Positions 17,055 to 25,950 of a stretch of 61,286 nucleotides of DNA are shown here, one piece after another. The notes under the pieces were generated by a model that saw nothing but the letters and a program-made list of their open reading frames with translations, made no database searches and had not been told where the DNA came from. The stretch covers positions 1-61,286 of the forward strand of contig JAMQPI010000344.1 in NCBI GenBank assembly GCA_023717565.1. Direction: 5' to 3'. A program made the position numbers and the translations under genes. The stretch is from Pyrinomonadaceae bacterium. Lineage in GTDB: Bacteria > Acidobacteriota > Blastocatellia > Pyrinomonadales > Pyrinomonadaceae. The first letter of the stretch is position 1. Every line of letters begins with the position of its first letter.

Positions 17055-18143
17055 TCATCCCGCGAGCGTGCGGTAAACCTCGACTGTTCGTTCGACTGTT
17101 TTCTCCCAACTGAATTGGCGGGCCCGTTTGTACCCGCGCTCAATCAGAGGTTCACGAGAAGCCGGGTTCTGGACTAAACCCACGAGGATGTCGCTAAGTT
17201 CGTCCGCTCGTGACGGGTCGAACAAAACTCCCGCGTCACCGACGACTTCGGGTATGCTCGCACGGTTCGATGCGACTACCGGAGTGCCACACTGCATCGC
17301 TTCCAAGAGGGGTATGCCGAACCCTTCATATAGGGAAGGGTAAACAAAGGCGACACTATGGCGGTAAAGCCCGACGAGTTGACGATCACTCACCAGCCCA
17401 TAACCTTCAACCCGGCCTGTCAATCCCAGCTCGGCAATCCTCTTGGTCTCATCGCGTGTGAACGGCAATCCAACTGCGCGCAAAGCAACATCCGGTACGA
17501 GGGCCTTGGCTGAGGCAAGCGCCAATAGTAAACCATCAAAATTCTTATAGCCAGCACGTGCCCCTACAGAGAGAAAGTAAGGACGAGAAGGTCCGGGTTC
17601 GTGGCTCTCCACCGTGTTTGGGTCGAGATCAGAGGCGAGGGGAGTGACCCAAACCTTACTTTCGGCTATGCGGTGACGTGCAAGCAAGTCGCGCCTGGTG
17701 TTCTCGGAAATGCAGAGCACGGTGTCAGCTGCTTCAATTGCTCGTCGTTTCTGTTCCGCCACGAGGCCTGAGGGATCTAGTTTGGGGAACAACTCGTGGA
17801 TCATGTCCCAAACTGTAATTACGACGGGACAGCGGTAGTCGGAGAATTCTCGTTGCGACAGGAGTGTGTAGTATGTCGGATGAGCAATGTCAAAAGTGAT
17901 CGAGTTCTCCACCCGACCAAAGAACCTTTTTTCAAGCTTCAACGAGAAGCGCCGCGGACGGAAGCGACGGAACCGGTGGTTGTGCAGATGCTGGTGCGAG
18001 GGATCAGTTCCGCCGGGTTTTCGACAAGTGGTAACGTGCGGCTCGAAATCCGGCGGCAGCCGACGAATCAAATTTGCGAAGTAGCGGTTGATGCCACCCA
18101 CACCTTGTTCCTGGTAGATCGACCCGTCGTAAATTATTCGCAT
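17055..18143 (-). CDS. Glycosyltransferase family 4 (group 1)
   Basis: 362 residues with a GT-B fold. The N-terminal acceptor domain starts MRIIYDGSIYQEQGVGGINRYFANLIRRLP, and the C-terminal donor domain holds YFLSVGARAGYKNFDGLL, a GY-G-x-V-S-D-x-x-L-V-x-L-Y segment, and the E-x7-E motif in SLYEGFGIPLLEAMQCGTPVVAS (about 265-290). This is the retaining, mannosyltransferase-like type. Likely adds a sugar to the growing lipid-linked chain at the cytoplasmic face. Part of the minus-strand locus, between gmd and another GT; the donor is not predictable from sequence. Confidence 0.92.
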   Translation of the reverse strand: MRIIYDGSIYQEQGVGGINRYFANLIRRLPPDFEPHVTTCRKPGGTDPSHQHLHNHRFRRFRPRRFSLKLEKRFFGRVENSITFDIAHPTYYTLLSQREFSDYRCPVVITVWDMIHELFPKLDPSGLVAEQKRRAIEAADTVLCISENTRRDLLARHRIAESKVWVTPLASDLDPNTVESHEPGPSRPYFLSVGARAGYKNFDGLLLALASAKALVPDVALRAVGLPFTRDETKRIAELGLTGRVEGYGLVSDRQLVGLYRHSVAFVYPSLYEGFGIPLLEAMQCGTPVVASNRASIPEVVGDAGVLFDPSRADELSDILVGLVQNPASREPLIERGYKRARQFSWEKTVERTVEVYRTLAG

Positions 18144-18168
18144 CCTCTATTAGTATTTGATCGGTGTG

Positions 18169-19563
18169 TCAACCGCCCTTGTGCTCCGCGGCGCGAGGCA
18201 ACACGCGCGGTTCAAGCAGTTCGACTTTACTCGGAAATCTACGCAGCTCGCGTGGCTGGAACTCCTTCATAAAGCTGATCGCGTCATCGAGCCGATCAAA
18301 CTCGAAGCGGCTGTAGCTCGGCGGTGATACTCCGAAGCGGCGGGCTAGCAGTAGCCAAAACGGCTTCAACGCATCATCACGCGCCAACCAGCGAACCTTA
18401 TCCAAGACCGCTCGCGGTGAAAGCAGCTTGCGCGCTATTGCACGAGGCGATCGATCCGGTCCGAGCCCGTTAGTCGCGTCCTTCCATCCGTGTACTTGAA
18501 GCAGAGCGAGCATCTCCGCCTTCAAGCGCGGATCCGTGACCTCATTGATCTCGTCAGCGTTTGCCCGCAGATACTTCTGCAGGTCTATCTCGAAGAAGCG
18601 CGGACTCTGTGTCTCTCGCTTGAAGATTAAATACTCATTAGCGATGGCGTTGGCGGCGGTGACTAGTTGAGGGATCGGTGTCGCGTAATTCCGACTAGCA
18701 TTGTCAACCGGCAGATTAGCTAAGAAGTCAACGTAGTCAGGAGACGTGATCTCGCCGCGACTAGCGCTTGCACCGTGGCTACGGCTGAGTGCGTAATGGA
18801 AAATGGGTGACTTGTCGTAGAAGAGAATCGAGTCTTCCATTTCCAGGCACCGGCAGCAGAAGAGGAAGTCGGGTGCGATAGAGGTAAACACGTTTCCGAA
18901 TCGCTGCTGTATCCGATCGAAAACGCTGCGCGGCACGACGCAGTTAAGCATTCTGGGCAGCACGGGGAGGAACACAGACTGTGAGTAAAGATAAGAGAGT
19001 CGGAGCGTTTTAACTTCCAACACCCTTCCGGTGTGCGGACATTGCTCAACACGAATCGGCTGCCTATCGTCCATTATCCTATCGTGGTTGTAGCTGACGA
19101 TCTTCTCAGGATAGAGGGAGGCAAGGTCCAAAACTTCTTTCAACGCCATCGGCTTGAACATCATCCGGTCGGTCAAGTATAGGAAGTGGTTTGCGTCGTA
19201 AGATCGAAGCGCTTGATTAATTGCCCAGTCCCAATGCGCCGGCATGGAGAGCTGCTGAGGCGGTCTTACGTAACGCAGGCGGGGATCGTCGAGTTGAGCG
19301 CAGTACTCTTCCAACTCGTGTAACTGTGCTGGTTCGGTGGAGTTGTCGGAGACCATCACTCTCACGTCGCACCCAGGCTGGTCGAGCACTGAACGGATGG
19401 CGCTCTTGGCAATGTCCGTGCGATTCCTGGTCGGGACCACTACCACCGTGAGTTTGTATTCCGTTGCGCCACTGATACTGCATCCCGCGGGAATATGCAT
19501 TTCGTTATGCGCTGCGGACTCCGCGTACGCTGCCCGATTCGTTTGATGAGTGCCGATGGCCAC
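18169..19563 (-). CDS. Glycosyltransferase family 2, long form
   Basis: 464 residues. The GT2 core spans about 35-270: LTVVVVPTRNRTDIAKSAIRSVLDQ, VMVSDNSTEP, and a FLYLTDRMMF in place of the usual DxD, so the metal-binding motif is reduced to T-D. About 190 C-terminal residues have no recognised domain. The start is uncertain: ATG 19563 is kept, but Met22 (19500) would remove a polar N-terminal tail, and neither has a strong Shine-Dalgarno. It precedes the GT4 gene by 25 bases on the same strand. The acceptor and donor are unknown. Confidence 0.78.
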   Translation of the reverse strand: MAIGTHQTNRAAYAESAAHNEMHIPAGCSISGATEYKLTVVVVPTRNRTDIAKSAIRSVLDQPGCDVRVMVSDNSTEPAQLHELEEYCAQLDDPRLRYVRPPQQLSMPAHWDWAINQALRSYDANHFLYLTDRMMFKPMALKEVLDLASLYPEKIVSYNHDRIMDDRQPIRVEQCPHTGRVLEVKTLRLSYLYSQSVFLPVLPRMLNCVVPRSVFDRIQQRFGNVFTSIAPDFLFCCRCLEMEDSILFYDKSPIFHYALSRSHGASASRGEITSPDYVDFLANLPVDNASRNYATPIPQLVTAANAIANEYLIFKRETQSPRFFEIDLQKYLRANADEINEVTDPRLKAEMLALLQVHGWKDATNGLGPDRSPRAIARKLLSPRAVLDKVRWLARDDALKPFWLLLARRFGVSPPSYSRFEFDRLDDAISFMKEFQPRELRRFPSKVELLEPRVLPRAAEHKGG

Positions 19564-19666
19564 TAAGTTATTCTTTCTGTAATTTGCTTTTGTTCAAGAA
19601 GGGCGGGCTCCTCAGTCGAACGAAACAAGCATTGGCCCATGCGGGCAAAGTCGTGATGGTCGAGAT

Positions 19667-20200
19667 CTATTTTTCAAAATCGGGATACTCGCGATCTCTA
19701 GTGATGATGATACGCGACTCGGTCTGCGGCCACTTTATGTCGAAGGCCGGGTCATCCCAGCGAACACCTCGCTCACTCGACGGCTGGTAATACGATGATG
19801 TGTGATATAGGGCCACTGTGTTGTCCAGTAGCGTTTGAAACCCATGGGCGAAATGTGGCGGCAAGTACAGCGCCTTCGTGTCTTCGCCAGTTAGTTCAAT
19901 GCCCACCCATTGCGTGAACGTTGAGGAGTCTGGTCGTAGATCAATAATGACATCATACAGTGCCCCACGAACGCAACGGACAAGTTTCGCCTGCTCGTGT
20001 GGGGCTATTTGATAGTGCATTCCTCTTAACGTGCCCTTGCTGCGATTGAAAGAGCGGTTGCATTCTACCATTCTGGCGTCGAGACCAGCGGCTGCAAATT
20101 CTCGATGCGACCAGTCTTGCACAAAGAATCCTCGGTCATCGTGGAAGCTTTTGCCATCAATAACGAACGCGCCCTTAAGTATTGTTTCTTTGAAATCCAT
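19667..20200 (-). CDS. rfbC: dTDP-4-dehydrorhamnose 3,5-epimerase
   Basis: 177 residues, the RmlC length. A double-stranded beta-helix (cupin) enzyme epimerising dTDP-4-keto-6-deoxyglucose at C3 and C5. Visible: DDRGFFVQDW, the catalytic-His segment KGTLRGMHYQ (55-64), KLVRCVRGALYDVIIDLR, LYLPPHFAHGFQTL, the paired Tyr in TSSYYQP, and RWDDPAFDIKWP. With rfbA (53710), rfbB (37154) and rfbD (38191) in the plus-strand arm it completes dTDP-L-rhamnose synthesis. A paralog at 24113 lacks one Tyr of the YY pair, so this copy is the better rhamnose-pathway candidate. Confidence 0.9.
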   Translation of the reverse strand: MDFKETILKGAFVIDGKSFHDDRGFFVQDWSHREFAAAGLDARMVECNRSFNRSKGTLRGMHYQIAPHEQAKLVRCVRGALYDVIIDLRPDSSTFTQWVGIELTGEDTKALYLPPHFAHGFQTLLDNTVALYHTSSYYQPSSERGVRWDDPAFDIKWPQTESRIIITRDREYPDFEK

Positions 20201-20285
20201 GTCTGCTATTCACCGACCTCGGCTCGACGTACCTTCGCCGACTGTGAATCTTGTCGCCCATTACTAAAGGCCTATTTGTCATGGG

Positions 20286-21047
20286 TCAACGCACACGTTT
20301 GATAAAAGCCGATGGCCAGTAAGTGACTCTTTCAGTGATACTGCCCTCGTTAAAGGCAAAGGGTGGTTCCTCAATAATGAAATCTTTGTTTGCGGCCACG
20401 AATTCCAAAGCCGCCTGCTTCGGATTGTTCCAGGTCCAATCGGGCTGGGTGCGCGAGGCGCCGACCACTTGTTCCATGATGCCGTCCATCGCCACAATGT
20501 AGGAGCCGACGCTCACAAGCGGCGCATACGCCTTCAGTTCAGCGGCCACGTGCTCCTTCGAGTGACAGGAATCCAGGAAGATGATCACGCGCTCGCCGTT
20601 TTTGACCTGCGCTTTGACTTCGGCCACGACCGCCAGGTCAACTGAACTTCCTTCAATTAGTGTGATGAATGGGAACAACGGGTGTGATTCAATGGCCTTT
20701 CGATTGTGCGGGCGAATCTCTATATCAATACCGATAACTCTGCCTTTGTCCATAGCCTTGCAGAGGCTTGCAGAAAAAATGAGAGAGCCGCCGTGCGCGA
20801 CTCCCGTTTCAATAATCACATCGGGCTTAGTCAAGTGGATCACTTCTTGTAACCGCACCATGTCCTCAGGAAGCTGTATGATAGGACGACCCATCCACGT
20901 GAAGCTGTAAACATACTTGGTGTCCCATCCGGCGCGAAGCCATAATCTGCTCAGAATACTAAAAGCCTCCGGCGTGCCGATGTGATGCTCTTCGCGCCGG
21001 CCGTCAATGTCTGACACCACAACCTTGTCCCCATCAATGGTTATCAT
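20286..21047 (-). CDS. CmcI / rhamnosyl O-methyltransferase family protein
   Basis: 253 residues. Resembles the 'cephalosporin hydroxylase' CmcI family, which in practice are SAM-dependent O-methyltransferases, several acting on rhamnosyl residues. Visible: FTWMGRPIIQLPEDMVRLQEVI, the SAM-binding IIETGVAHGGSLIFSA (about 96-111), VIGIDIEIRPHNR, and the metal-site-like FLDSCHSKEHV, followed by GSYIVAMDG. Expected to be cytoplasmic, modifying the polysaccharide or a precursor. Its place next to rfbC and among sugar genes supports a sugar O-methyltransferase, for example on rhamnose. This is an inference. Confidence 0.82.
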   Translation of the reverse strand: MITIDGDKVVVSDIDGRREEHHIGTPEAFSILSRLWLRAGWDTKYVYSFTWMGRPIIQLPEDMVRLQEVIHLTKPDVIIETGVAHGGSLIFSASLCKAMDKGRVIGIDIEIRPHNRKAIESHPLFPFITLIEGSSVDLAVVAEVKAQVKNGERVIIFLDSCHSKEHVAAELKAYAPLVSVGSYIVAMDGIMEQVVGASRTQPDWTWNNPKQAALEFVAANKDFIIEEPPFAFNEGSITERVTYWPSAFIKRVR

Positions 21048-21115
21048 TATTTTAGTCCGCTGTTACTGGGATAGTGCACGGCGCAGTAGAAGTGCCTGCT
21101 GTGTCGGCTGGGCCC

Positions 21116-22285
21116 TTAGCGTTGCTCGATGAAGTGAGCGGGATCAACCGCTAGTCGTAAGAGTGCCTTTCCCCTATCAGTCAATTCTTTTATGGAAAAA
21201 ATATTGGCGATCAATTGACGATCGCTCTCCCTGAACAGCGAGGTCGCAATCATGAGTCTTCGATCTCCTGTCAATTGAAAAGAATTGACACCAAAAACTA
21301 TTCGATCATCTAGGTCACAATTTCCATAATAGAAAACATCACGCGCGATGTTAGATGCCTCCAGCGGCCAATAGCTGCTCGAAGAGTCCTCTTCTCGCTT
21401 ATGACGAATAAACTCCATTTCACAATAATCGCTAATCATGGGATAGGCCGCAAAGTACAGCAAGTTGACACCATTCAAATCCTGATAGGGATTGATGCGG
21501 TAAGTCATCTCGAAGAGAAGCTCTTTCTGAGCGCAAAAAATCTCATCCCGAAGCGCCAACTCGCGCATATTTCCTTTTCGCATTTCACGATACTCTTCAG
21601 CAAAATGAGGCATGGTCGACAACGATATCGCTGGACAGTTTGCTGGAATCGAGGGCTCCCCTTTGAGCAGGCTCTTGTTGTTTGAGTGCCGGACGGAGAA
21701 GGTAGTCATGAGAGAGGCTTTAATCTGCTTCCCCTCGCCACGAACAGCGATGTCACTAAAAAACATGCTCTTGCCAAAGCGCGAGAGACGCCCCTGAAAA
21801 TCCAGTTGTTCGTTCTCTTGAAATTGTTTCAAGTGATGAGAACTCTCTATTCGAATGCGCACAAACGTCGCATAAAGCCTGTTGCCCAATTCATCGAGAA
21901 GATCATGTGACTTGCTGTTTAGCGCATCGCACGTCATACCCCAGTGCAGATCCCCGAACTCCTTGAAGAGCCAGCTTTCCGAAAGACCTCCTATCGCCAT
22001 CTGGGGCATATTCATAACGATTTTCCGGTGGCTTGTGATGCCGGCTGTCTCGGCTTGTTCCGGGGCAAGGGGCGTGATTTGATCCAAGTAGTTCTGAATA
22101 TCTTGAAAGGATTTGAAGGAAATCCACTGGCTGTCGGGAATCCGTTGTTCCGTTTCATTTTCCAGCCGGACTCTTACTACCAGCAGATCGAAGCTATCGA
22201 GACCACATTGATCAAAGGGCAACGATAAATTCGATTCCTCAAATTCTCGTGAAATTCCCTTGACGATATTTAAGATCTTTGTCAT
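21116..22285 (-). CDS. Acyl-carrier domain fused to LnmK/Pnap_2097-like acyltransferase domain
   Basis: 389 residues. Residues 1-75 resemble an acyl carrier protein: amphipathic helices around CGLDSFDLL, where the Ser after Asp (about residue 31) is the expected phosphopantetheine site, and a final FKSFQDIQNYLDQI helix. From about 88 the sequence resembles the Pnap_2097/LnmK group (MPQMAIGGLSESWLFKEFGDLHW, LLYFAAYPMISDY). As I recall, LnmK is a double hot-dog enzyme that loads methylmalonyl onto a carrier and decarboxylates it. Fusion to its own carrier, directly before a GNAT enzyme and a DegT aminotransferase, suggests it prepares an acyl group for N-acylation of the amino sugar. This is inference, and the substrate is unknown. 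Base composition looks lower in GC than its neighbours. Confidence 0.6.
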   Translation of the reverse strand: MTKILNIVKGISREFEESNLSLPFDQCGLDSFDLLVVRVRLENETEQRIPDSQWISFKSFQDIQNYLDQITPLAPEQAETAGITSHRKIVMNMPQMAIGGLSESWLFKEFGDLHWGMTCDALNSKSHDLLDELGNRLYATFVRIRIESSHHLKQFQENEQLDFQGRLSRFGKSMFFSDIAVRGEGKQIKASLMTTFSVRHSNNKSLLKGEPSIPANCPAISLSTMPHFAEEYREMRKGNMRELALRDEIFCAQKELLFEMTYRINPYQDLNGVNLLYFAAYPMISDYCEMEFIRHKREEDSSSSYWPLEASNIARDVFYYGNCDLDDRIVFGVNSFQLTGDRRLMIATSLFRESDRQLIANIFSIKELTDRGKALLRLAVDPAHFIEQR

Positions 22286-22302
22286 TCGGTTTGCTGGCAG
22301 GC

Positions 22303-22965
22303 TTAGAACTCCGAGAATAGAGGGTTACGTTTTGATGGAAAAACTATGTATACCAGAGCAGGTTCGGAAGGAGCAAGCGACTCATCTTCAACCCAACGTA
22401 TCATGCCTGGTTCTTCTTCGGACCGGAGCGAAACGCGCCGGACCTCGGTCCCGATTTTGAGAAAGAAAGGCAACGCAGGATTATCTGAACGCACGCGCGC
22501 GCTCAACCTTGTCAACTCCAGTTGCTCGCGCGCCCAGTCGAGCAAGGTAAACATAGCCTTGGCCATCACGCCCGGAGCGACCTCCGCGCCGCGCACTATG
22601 GCGTCGGCCTCACCAGAATACTGTTCCCAATCTATGAAGGCCAGTCCGAGATAGCCGACGGTTTGGCCGCGGGCATCGTCGAGCATGAACAGGATGCGCG
22701 ACGGGTCGGGTCCAACCATTTCAGTCAGCCATGTTTCCGTGGATGTTTCGGCTGCTTCAAACTGCGTGAGAAACGATCTCACAAAGCGGTTGCGCCACTC
22801 CGTTAGGACTCGAACGTCATTGGCATTCAATCTCCCTGCGCTTGTTGCCACAGGCCGCAAGATTGCTTCGACAGGCGAGCCAACAGGAATTGAGAGCCAC
22901 GGAGCATTGGCCGTCGTGGTTGATTTCAAAGCCTTGAGAAGTTCCAGGCCGCCTGGCATCCGCAC
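22303..22965 (-). CDS. GNAT family N-acyltransferase
   Basis: 220 residues from a GTG at 22965 whose G overlaps the TAG stop of the DegT gene; ATG 22959 is the alternative. The GNAT core is at about 45-190: DVRVLTEWRNRFVRSF (substrate side), QTVGYLGLAFID (beta4), VAPGVMAKAMFTLLDWA (the pyrophosphate-binding loop region, weakly R/Q-x-x-G-x), and ARVRSDNPALPFFLKIG (the conserved N near the end). In deoxy-amino-sugar operons such enzymes acylate the amino group installed by the DegT enzyme, which is directly upstream and translationally coupled. The acyl donor could be acetyl-CoA or an acyl group from the neighbouring carrier fusion. Confidence 0.8.
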   Translation of the reverse strand: MRMPGGLELLKALKSTTTANAPWLSIPVGSPVEAILRPVATSAGRLNANDVRVLTEWRNRFVRSFLTQFEAAETSTETWLTEMVGPDPSRILFMLDDARGQTVGYLGLAFIDWEQYSGEADAIVRGAEVAPGVMAKAMFTLLDWAREQLELTRLSARVRSDNPALPFFLKIGTEVRRVSLRSEEEPGMIRWVEDESLAPSEPALVYIVFPSKRNPLFSEF

Positions 22966-24095
22966 TATCTCCCTTCAAAGAAATCTCTGATACCACTGAT
23001 GACGCGATCGAGCGTCTCTGTCCTTATCAACGAATGGAGTGGCAACGAGAGTATCTCTTTGCCAACGCGGTCTGTCACGGACAGGTCGCCTCGGCGGCAT
23101 TCTTTGAAGAGAGTGAACCAATGGCCTGGCTGCCAATGGATGCCGGTATCGATCCCCCGCTCCTTAAGATAAGAACGCAGCGCATCGCGCCTGGATTCCG
23201 GAACCCGTATGTAGTAGAGGAAAGGAGTGATCTCTTCAAAGTTAGTTTTCGGCACTGTGACCTCAGGAAGGTCGCCCAGGTGCTGGTTGTAATAACGGCA
23301 TGAAGCGCGGCGGCTCTCGGAGATTTTAGCCATCTTGCCCAGTTGGGCCAGTCCAATGGCAGCATGCAGGTTAGCCATGTGGTATCTAAAGCCAATGCTC
23401 TTCATATCGTAGGTCCAGGCTCGCTGGTTCTGATACATGACAGTCGTGGGTTGCGTCATCCCGATCAGGCGCATCTCCTGAATCTTCCTAAGCTCGTCTC
23501 TAGTGCGGAGTACGAGCGCGCCTCCATCGATGCAGGTGATCGTTTTCACCGGGTCAAAACTGAACATGCAAATATCAGAAAAGCTCCCGATCATCTTGCC
23601 TTTGTATTTTGAGCCGAAAGTATGGGCCGCATCGTGTAGCACGCGAACCTTATGGCGGCTGGCAAAGTCGGCAACGCGATCGTGATCACAAAGAATACAA
23701 TCGTAATCCATCACGATGATGAGTTTTGTCCTGGCACCAACCAACTGCTCTGCTTTGTCGAGATCTATGCAGAGCGAATCTGTGTCAACGTCGCAAAAGA
23801 CCGGGGCAGCCCCGGTCGCCAGGATTGCCTGGAAATCGGCAGCATTGTTGAACGACGGCGTAATCACTTCGTCGCCTGGACCCACGCCCGCAGCGAGAAG
23901 GCCCAGGTGCAAAGCCGCGTGCCCGGTGCTGACAGCGGCGACGTACCTGTCTGCGGCGCCGATGTAGTCTTTGAGACCGTCCTCGAACTCGCCGACATAG
24001 CTGCCCATGCCAAGCCAGCCAAGTTCGAGTGCCTGCCTACTGGCGTTGAACTCCTCTTGTTCAATGAGAGGTTTGAATACAGGAATCTGCTCCAT
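22965..24095 (-). CDS. DegT/DnrJ/EryC1/StrS sugar aminotransferase
   Basis: 376 residues from ATG 24095, chosen because AAAGGAAAG lies about 11 bases upstream and it begins at the conserved IPVFKPLI; ATG 24152 would overlap the epimerase gene. A PLP enzyme: STGHAALHLGLLAAGVGPGDEVITPSF at about 57-83, HDAAHTFG (Asp to the pyridine N), and the Schiff-base Lys in FDPVKTITCIDGGAL. The Lys is present, so it is an aminotransferase and not an RfbH-type 3-dehydrase, which has His there. Likely aminates the keto group of the CDP-linked C-methyl deoxysugar made by its neighbours. Position (C3 or C4) is not decidable. Confidence 0.9.
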   Translation of the reverse strand: MEQIPVFKPLIEQEEFNASRQALELGWLGMGSYVGEFEDGLKDYIGAADRYVAAVSTGHAALHLGLLAAGVGPGDEVITPSFNNAADFQAILATGAAPVFCDVDTDSLCIDLDKAEQLVGARTKLIIVMDYDCILCDHDRVADFASRHKVRVLHDAAHTFGSKYKGKMIGSFSDICMFSFDPVKTITCIDGGALVLRTRDELRKIQEMRLIGMTQPTTVMYQNQRAWTYDMKSIGFRYHMANLHAAIGLAQLGKMAKISESRRASCRYYNQHLGDLPEVTVPKTNFEEITPFLYYIRVPESRRDALRSYLKERGIDTGIHWQPGHWFTLFKECRRGDLSVTDRVGKEILSLPLHSLIRTETLDRVISGIRDFFEGR

Positions 24096-24112
24096 TCTTG
24101 GGGACTTTCCTT

Positions 24113-24670
24113 TCACACGTTCTTGGCTTGCTCGCTTGCCGAGGGTTTCCAATCACCGTAAGAGCTATCTCTGGCGACAATAATTCGCTCGTCTGGCGGC
24201 CACTCAATGCTGAATAGCGGGTCATTCCATCTAATTCCCCGCGCGTATTCCGGCGCATAAATTTCTGACATTTGGTAAAGAATCTCAGTCCTATCTTCCA
24301 GCGTCTGAAAACCGTGAGCGAATCCTTCAGGGATGTAGAGCGCTCTGTGATTCTCCGCCGTCAATTCTACGGCGGACCACTGCTTGAAAGTCGGCGAATC
24401 CTCACGCAGGTCAATGATCACATCGTAGATCGAGCCACTCGTGCAACGCACCAGCTTGGCCTGTGCGTATGGAGCGACCTGAAAGTGCATGCCTCGCAAG
24501 GTCCCTTTCTTGCTGTTGAAAGAGATATTACACTCGAGCAAACGCGAATTGAGTCCCAGGCGCTCGAATTCTGTCTGCGACCAAGAGAGCGCGAAAAAGC
24601 CGCGCACATCTTCACGCCTTTCCAGCTCGACAACTAACGCCCCTTTAAGTTTGATTTCGCTTACGAACAT
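24113..24670 (-). CDS. dTDP/CDP-4-keto-6-deoxysugar 3,5- (or single) epimerase, RfbC paralog
   Basis: 185 residues, RmlC fold, clearly paralogous to the gene at 19667. Shared: DVRGFFALSW, KGTLRGMHFQ with the catalytic His, KLVRCTSGSIYDVIIDLREDS, LYIPEGFAHGFQTL, IRWNDPLFSIEWP. In the Tyr-pair segment it reads MSEIYAP where the other copy has TSSYYQP, so one Tyr is Ile. It is embedded in the rfbF-rfbG-methyltransferase-aminotransferase run, so it probably acts on the CDP-linked sugar, possibly at one carbon only. Substrate assignment is inferred from context. Confidence 0.82.
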   Translation of the reverse strand: MFVSEIKLKGALVVELERREDVRGFFALSWSQTEFERLGLNSRLLECNISFNSKKGTLRGMHFQVAPYAQAKLVRCTSGSIYDVIIDLREDSPTFKQWSAVELTAENHRALYIPEGFAHGFQTLEDRTEILYQMSEIYAPEYARGIRWNDPLFSIEWPPDERIIVARDSSYGDWKPSASEQAKNV

Positions 24671-24702
24671 GACGCCGCTATGGCATAGCCTTTCGTGTTA
24701 AA

Positions 24703-25950
24703 TCAGACTACTGTCAACTCAGGGATCGGGATGATAAAGCGGCCCCCTCGCTGTCGGTACTCAGACTGCTGATTCAGAATCTCATCGGCAAAGTTCCAGG
24801 TAAGGAGCAGCACATAATCCGGCATCGTTTCGAGCAGGTGCTCAGGGGGGTAAATAGGGAGATGAGTGCCAGGCGTGTAGTAACCCTGTTTCGCTGTGCT
24901 CCGGTCTACCACATATTCGAGGGTTTCTCGGCCAATGCCAAAACAGTTCAGCAAGGTGCTGCCCTTAGCCGAGGCCCCATAGACGGCGATCCGGTTTTTT
25001 TGTGCCTTCAAATCGCCAAGCAGCGTTAACAGGACGCCTCGCAGACGTTCTACTTTTTTACCGAACCCGCGATAGAACTCAAATCCGCCAACCGCCCATG
25101 CTTTCTCTTCTTCGAGCAAGCTAAGCGTAGACGGCGATCGAGTCTGTTCGCCGACAGTGTTGTCTTTCCCTACGAAGATGCGCAGCGTGCCGCCGTGGAT
25201 CGGCAAGCGCTCAACGTTCTGAATCACCAGATTGTGGCGGCTAAAGAGCCGGTCAAGCGCGGTCAACGAAAAGTAACAAAGATGTTCGTGGTAGATCGTG
25301 TCAAATTCCGTACGATCAATCATGTCTTTGACGTACGGAACTTCGATTACGGCGCAACCATCTTCCTTAAGCAACAGGTGAAGGCCGTGGACAAAACCAT
25401 TGAGATCGGCGACGTGTGCCAGCACGTTATTAGCATGAATGACATCGGCTCGCTTTCCCGTTTGACTTAGTTCGGCGGCTAGTGTTGGTCCAAAGAACTC
25501 TGCGAGCGTGGGAATGCCGCGTTGACTTTCGGCGACCCGCGCAATATTAGTTGCCGGTTCGATGCCCAGCACGGGAACACCGGCTCGTTTGTAGTATTGC
25601 AGGAGATAACCATCATTGCTGGCAATCTCAATCACAAGACTGTTGGTGTCGAGGCGTCGCGAACTACTAATTCGGCTGGCAATCTCTTCTGCATGTCGAA
25701 GCAGTGTGTCGGAGAAGGAAGAGAGGTAGAAGTATTCGCGGAACAAATGTTCGGGCGGCACCGTCTCGGTAATCTGAACGAGCGTACAAGCAGGACAGAA
25801 AACGAGTTCGAGTGGGTAGACGGCCTCAGGTTCTGTGAGTTGCTCGGCCGTAAGCAAGGCATTGGCGAGTGGAGTCCGGCCGAGGTTCAGAACGGGGTGC
25901 AGTTTAGTCGCGCTGCACGATCGGCACATAGGCGACTGTGGACTACTCAT
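24703..25950 (-). CDS. Sugar C-methyltransferase (NovU/TylC3-like, SAM-dependent)
   Basis: 415 residues from ATG 25950, which overlaps the upstream stop (ATGA); a longer frame to 25980 also exists. Three parts typical of deoxysugar C-methyltransferases: an N-terminal zinc-binding domain with two Cys pairs (MCRSCSA..., [10 protein letters not shown]), a SAM domain ([51 protein letters not shown]), and a C-terminal domain ([20 protein letters not shown]). Family members methylate C3 or C5 next to the 4-keto group of NDP-4-keto-6-deoxyhexoses. Here the donor would be the RfbG product. Strong coupling to rfbG supports this. Confidence 0.87.
   Translation of the reverse strand: MSSPQSPMCRSCSATKLHPVLNLGRTPLANALLTAEQLTEPEAVYPLELVFCPACTLVQITETVPPEHLFREYFYLSSFSDTLLRHAEEIASRISSSRRLDTNSLVIEIASNDGYLLQYYKRAGVPVLGIEPATNIARVAESQRGIPTLAEFFGPTLAAELSQTGKRADVIHANNVLAHVADLNGFVHGLHLLLKEDGCAVIEVPYVKDMIDRTEFDTIYHEHLCYFSLTALDRLFSRHNLVIQNVERLPIHGGTLRIFVGKDNTVGEQTRSPSTLSLLEEEKAWAVGGFEFYRGFGKKVERLRGVLLTLLGDLKAQKNRIAVYGASAKGSTLLNCFGIGRETLEYVVDRSTAKQGYYTPGTHLPIYPPEHLLETMPDYVLLLTWNFADEILNQQSEYRQRGGRFIIPIPELTVV

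Noticed and set aside
22965..24095. DegT enzyme as an RfbH-type 3-dehydrase
   Set aside because: The Schiff-base Lys (FDPVKT) is present; RfbH-type enzymes have His at this place.
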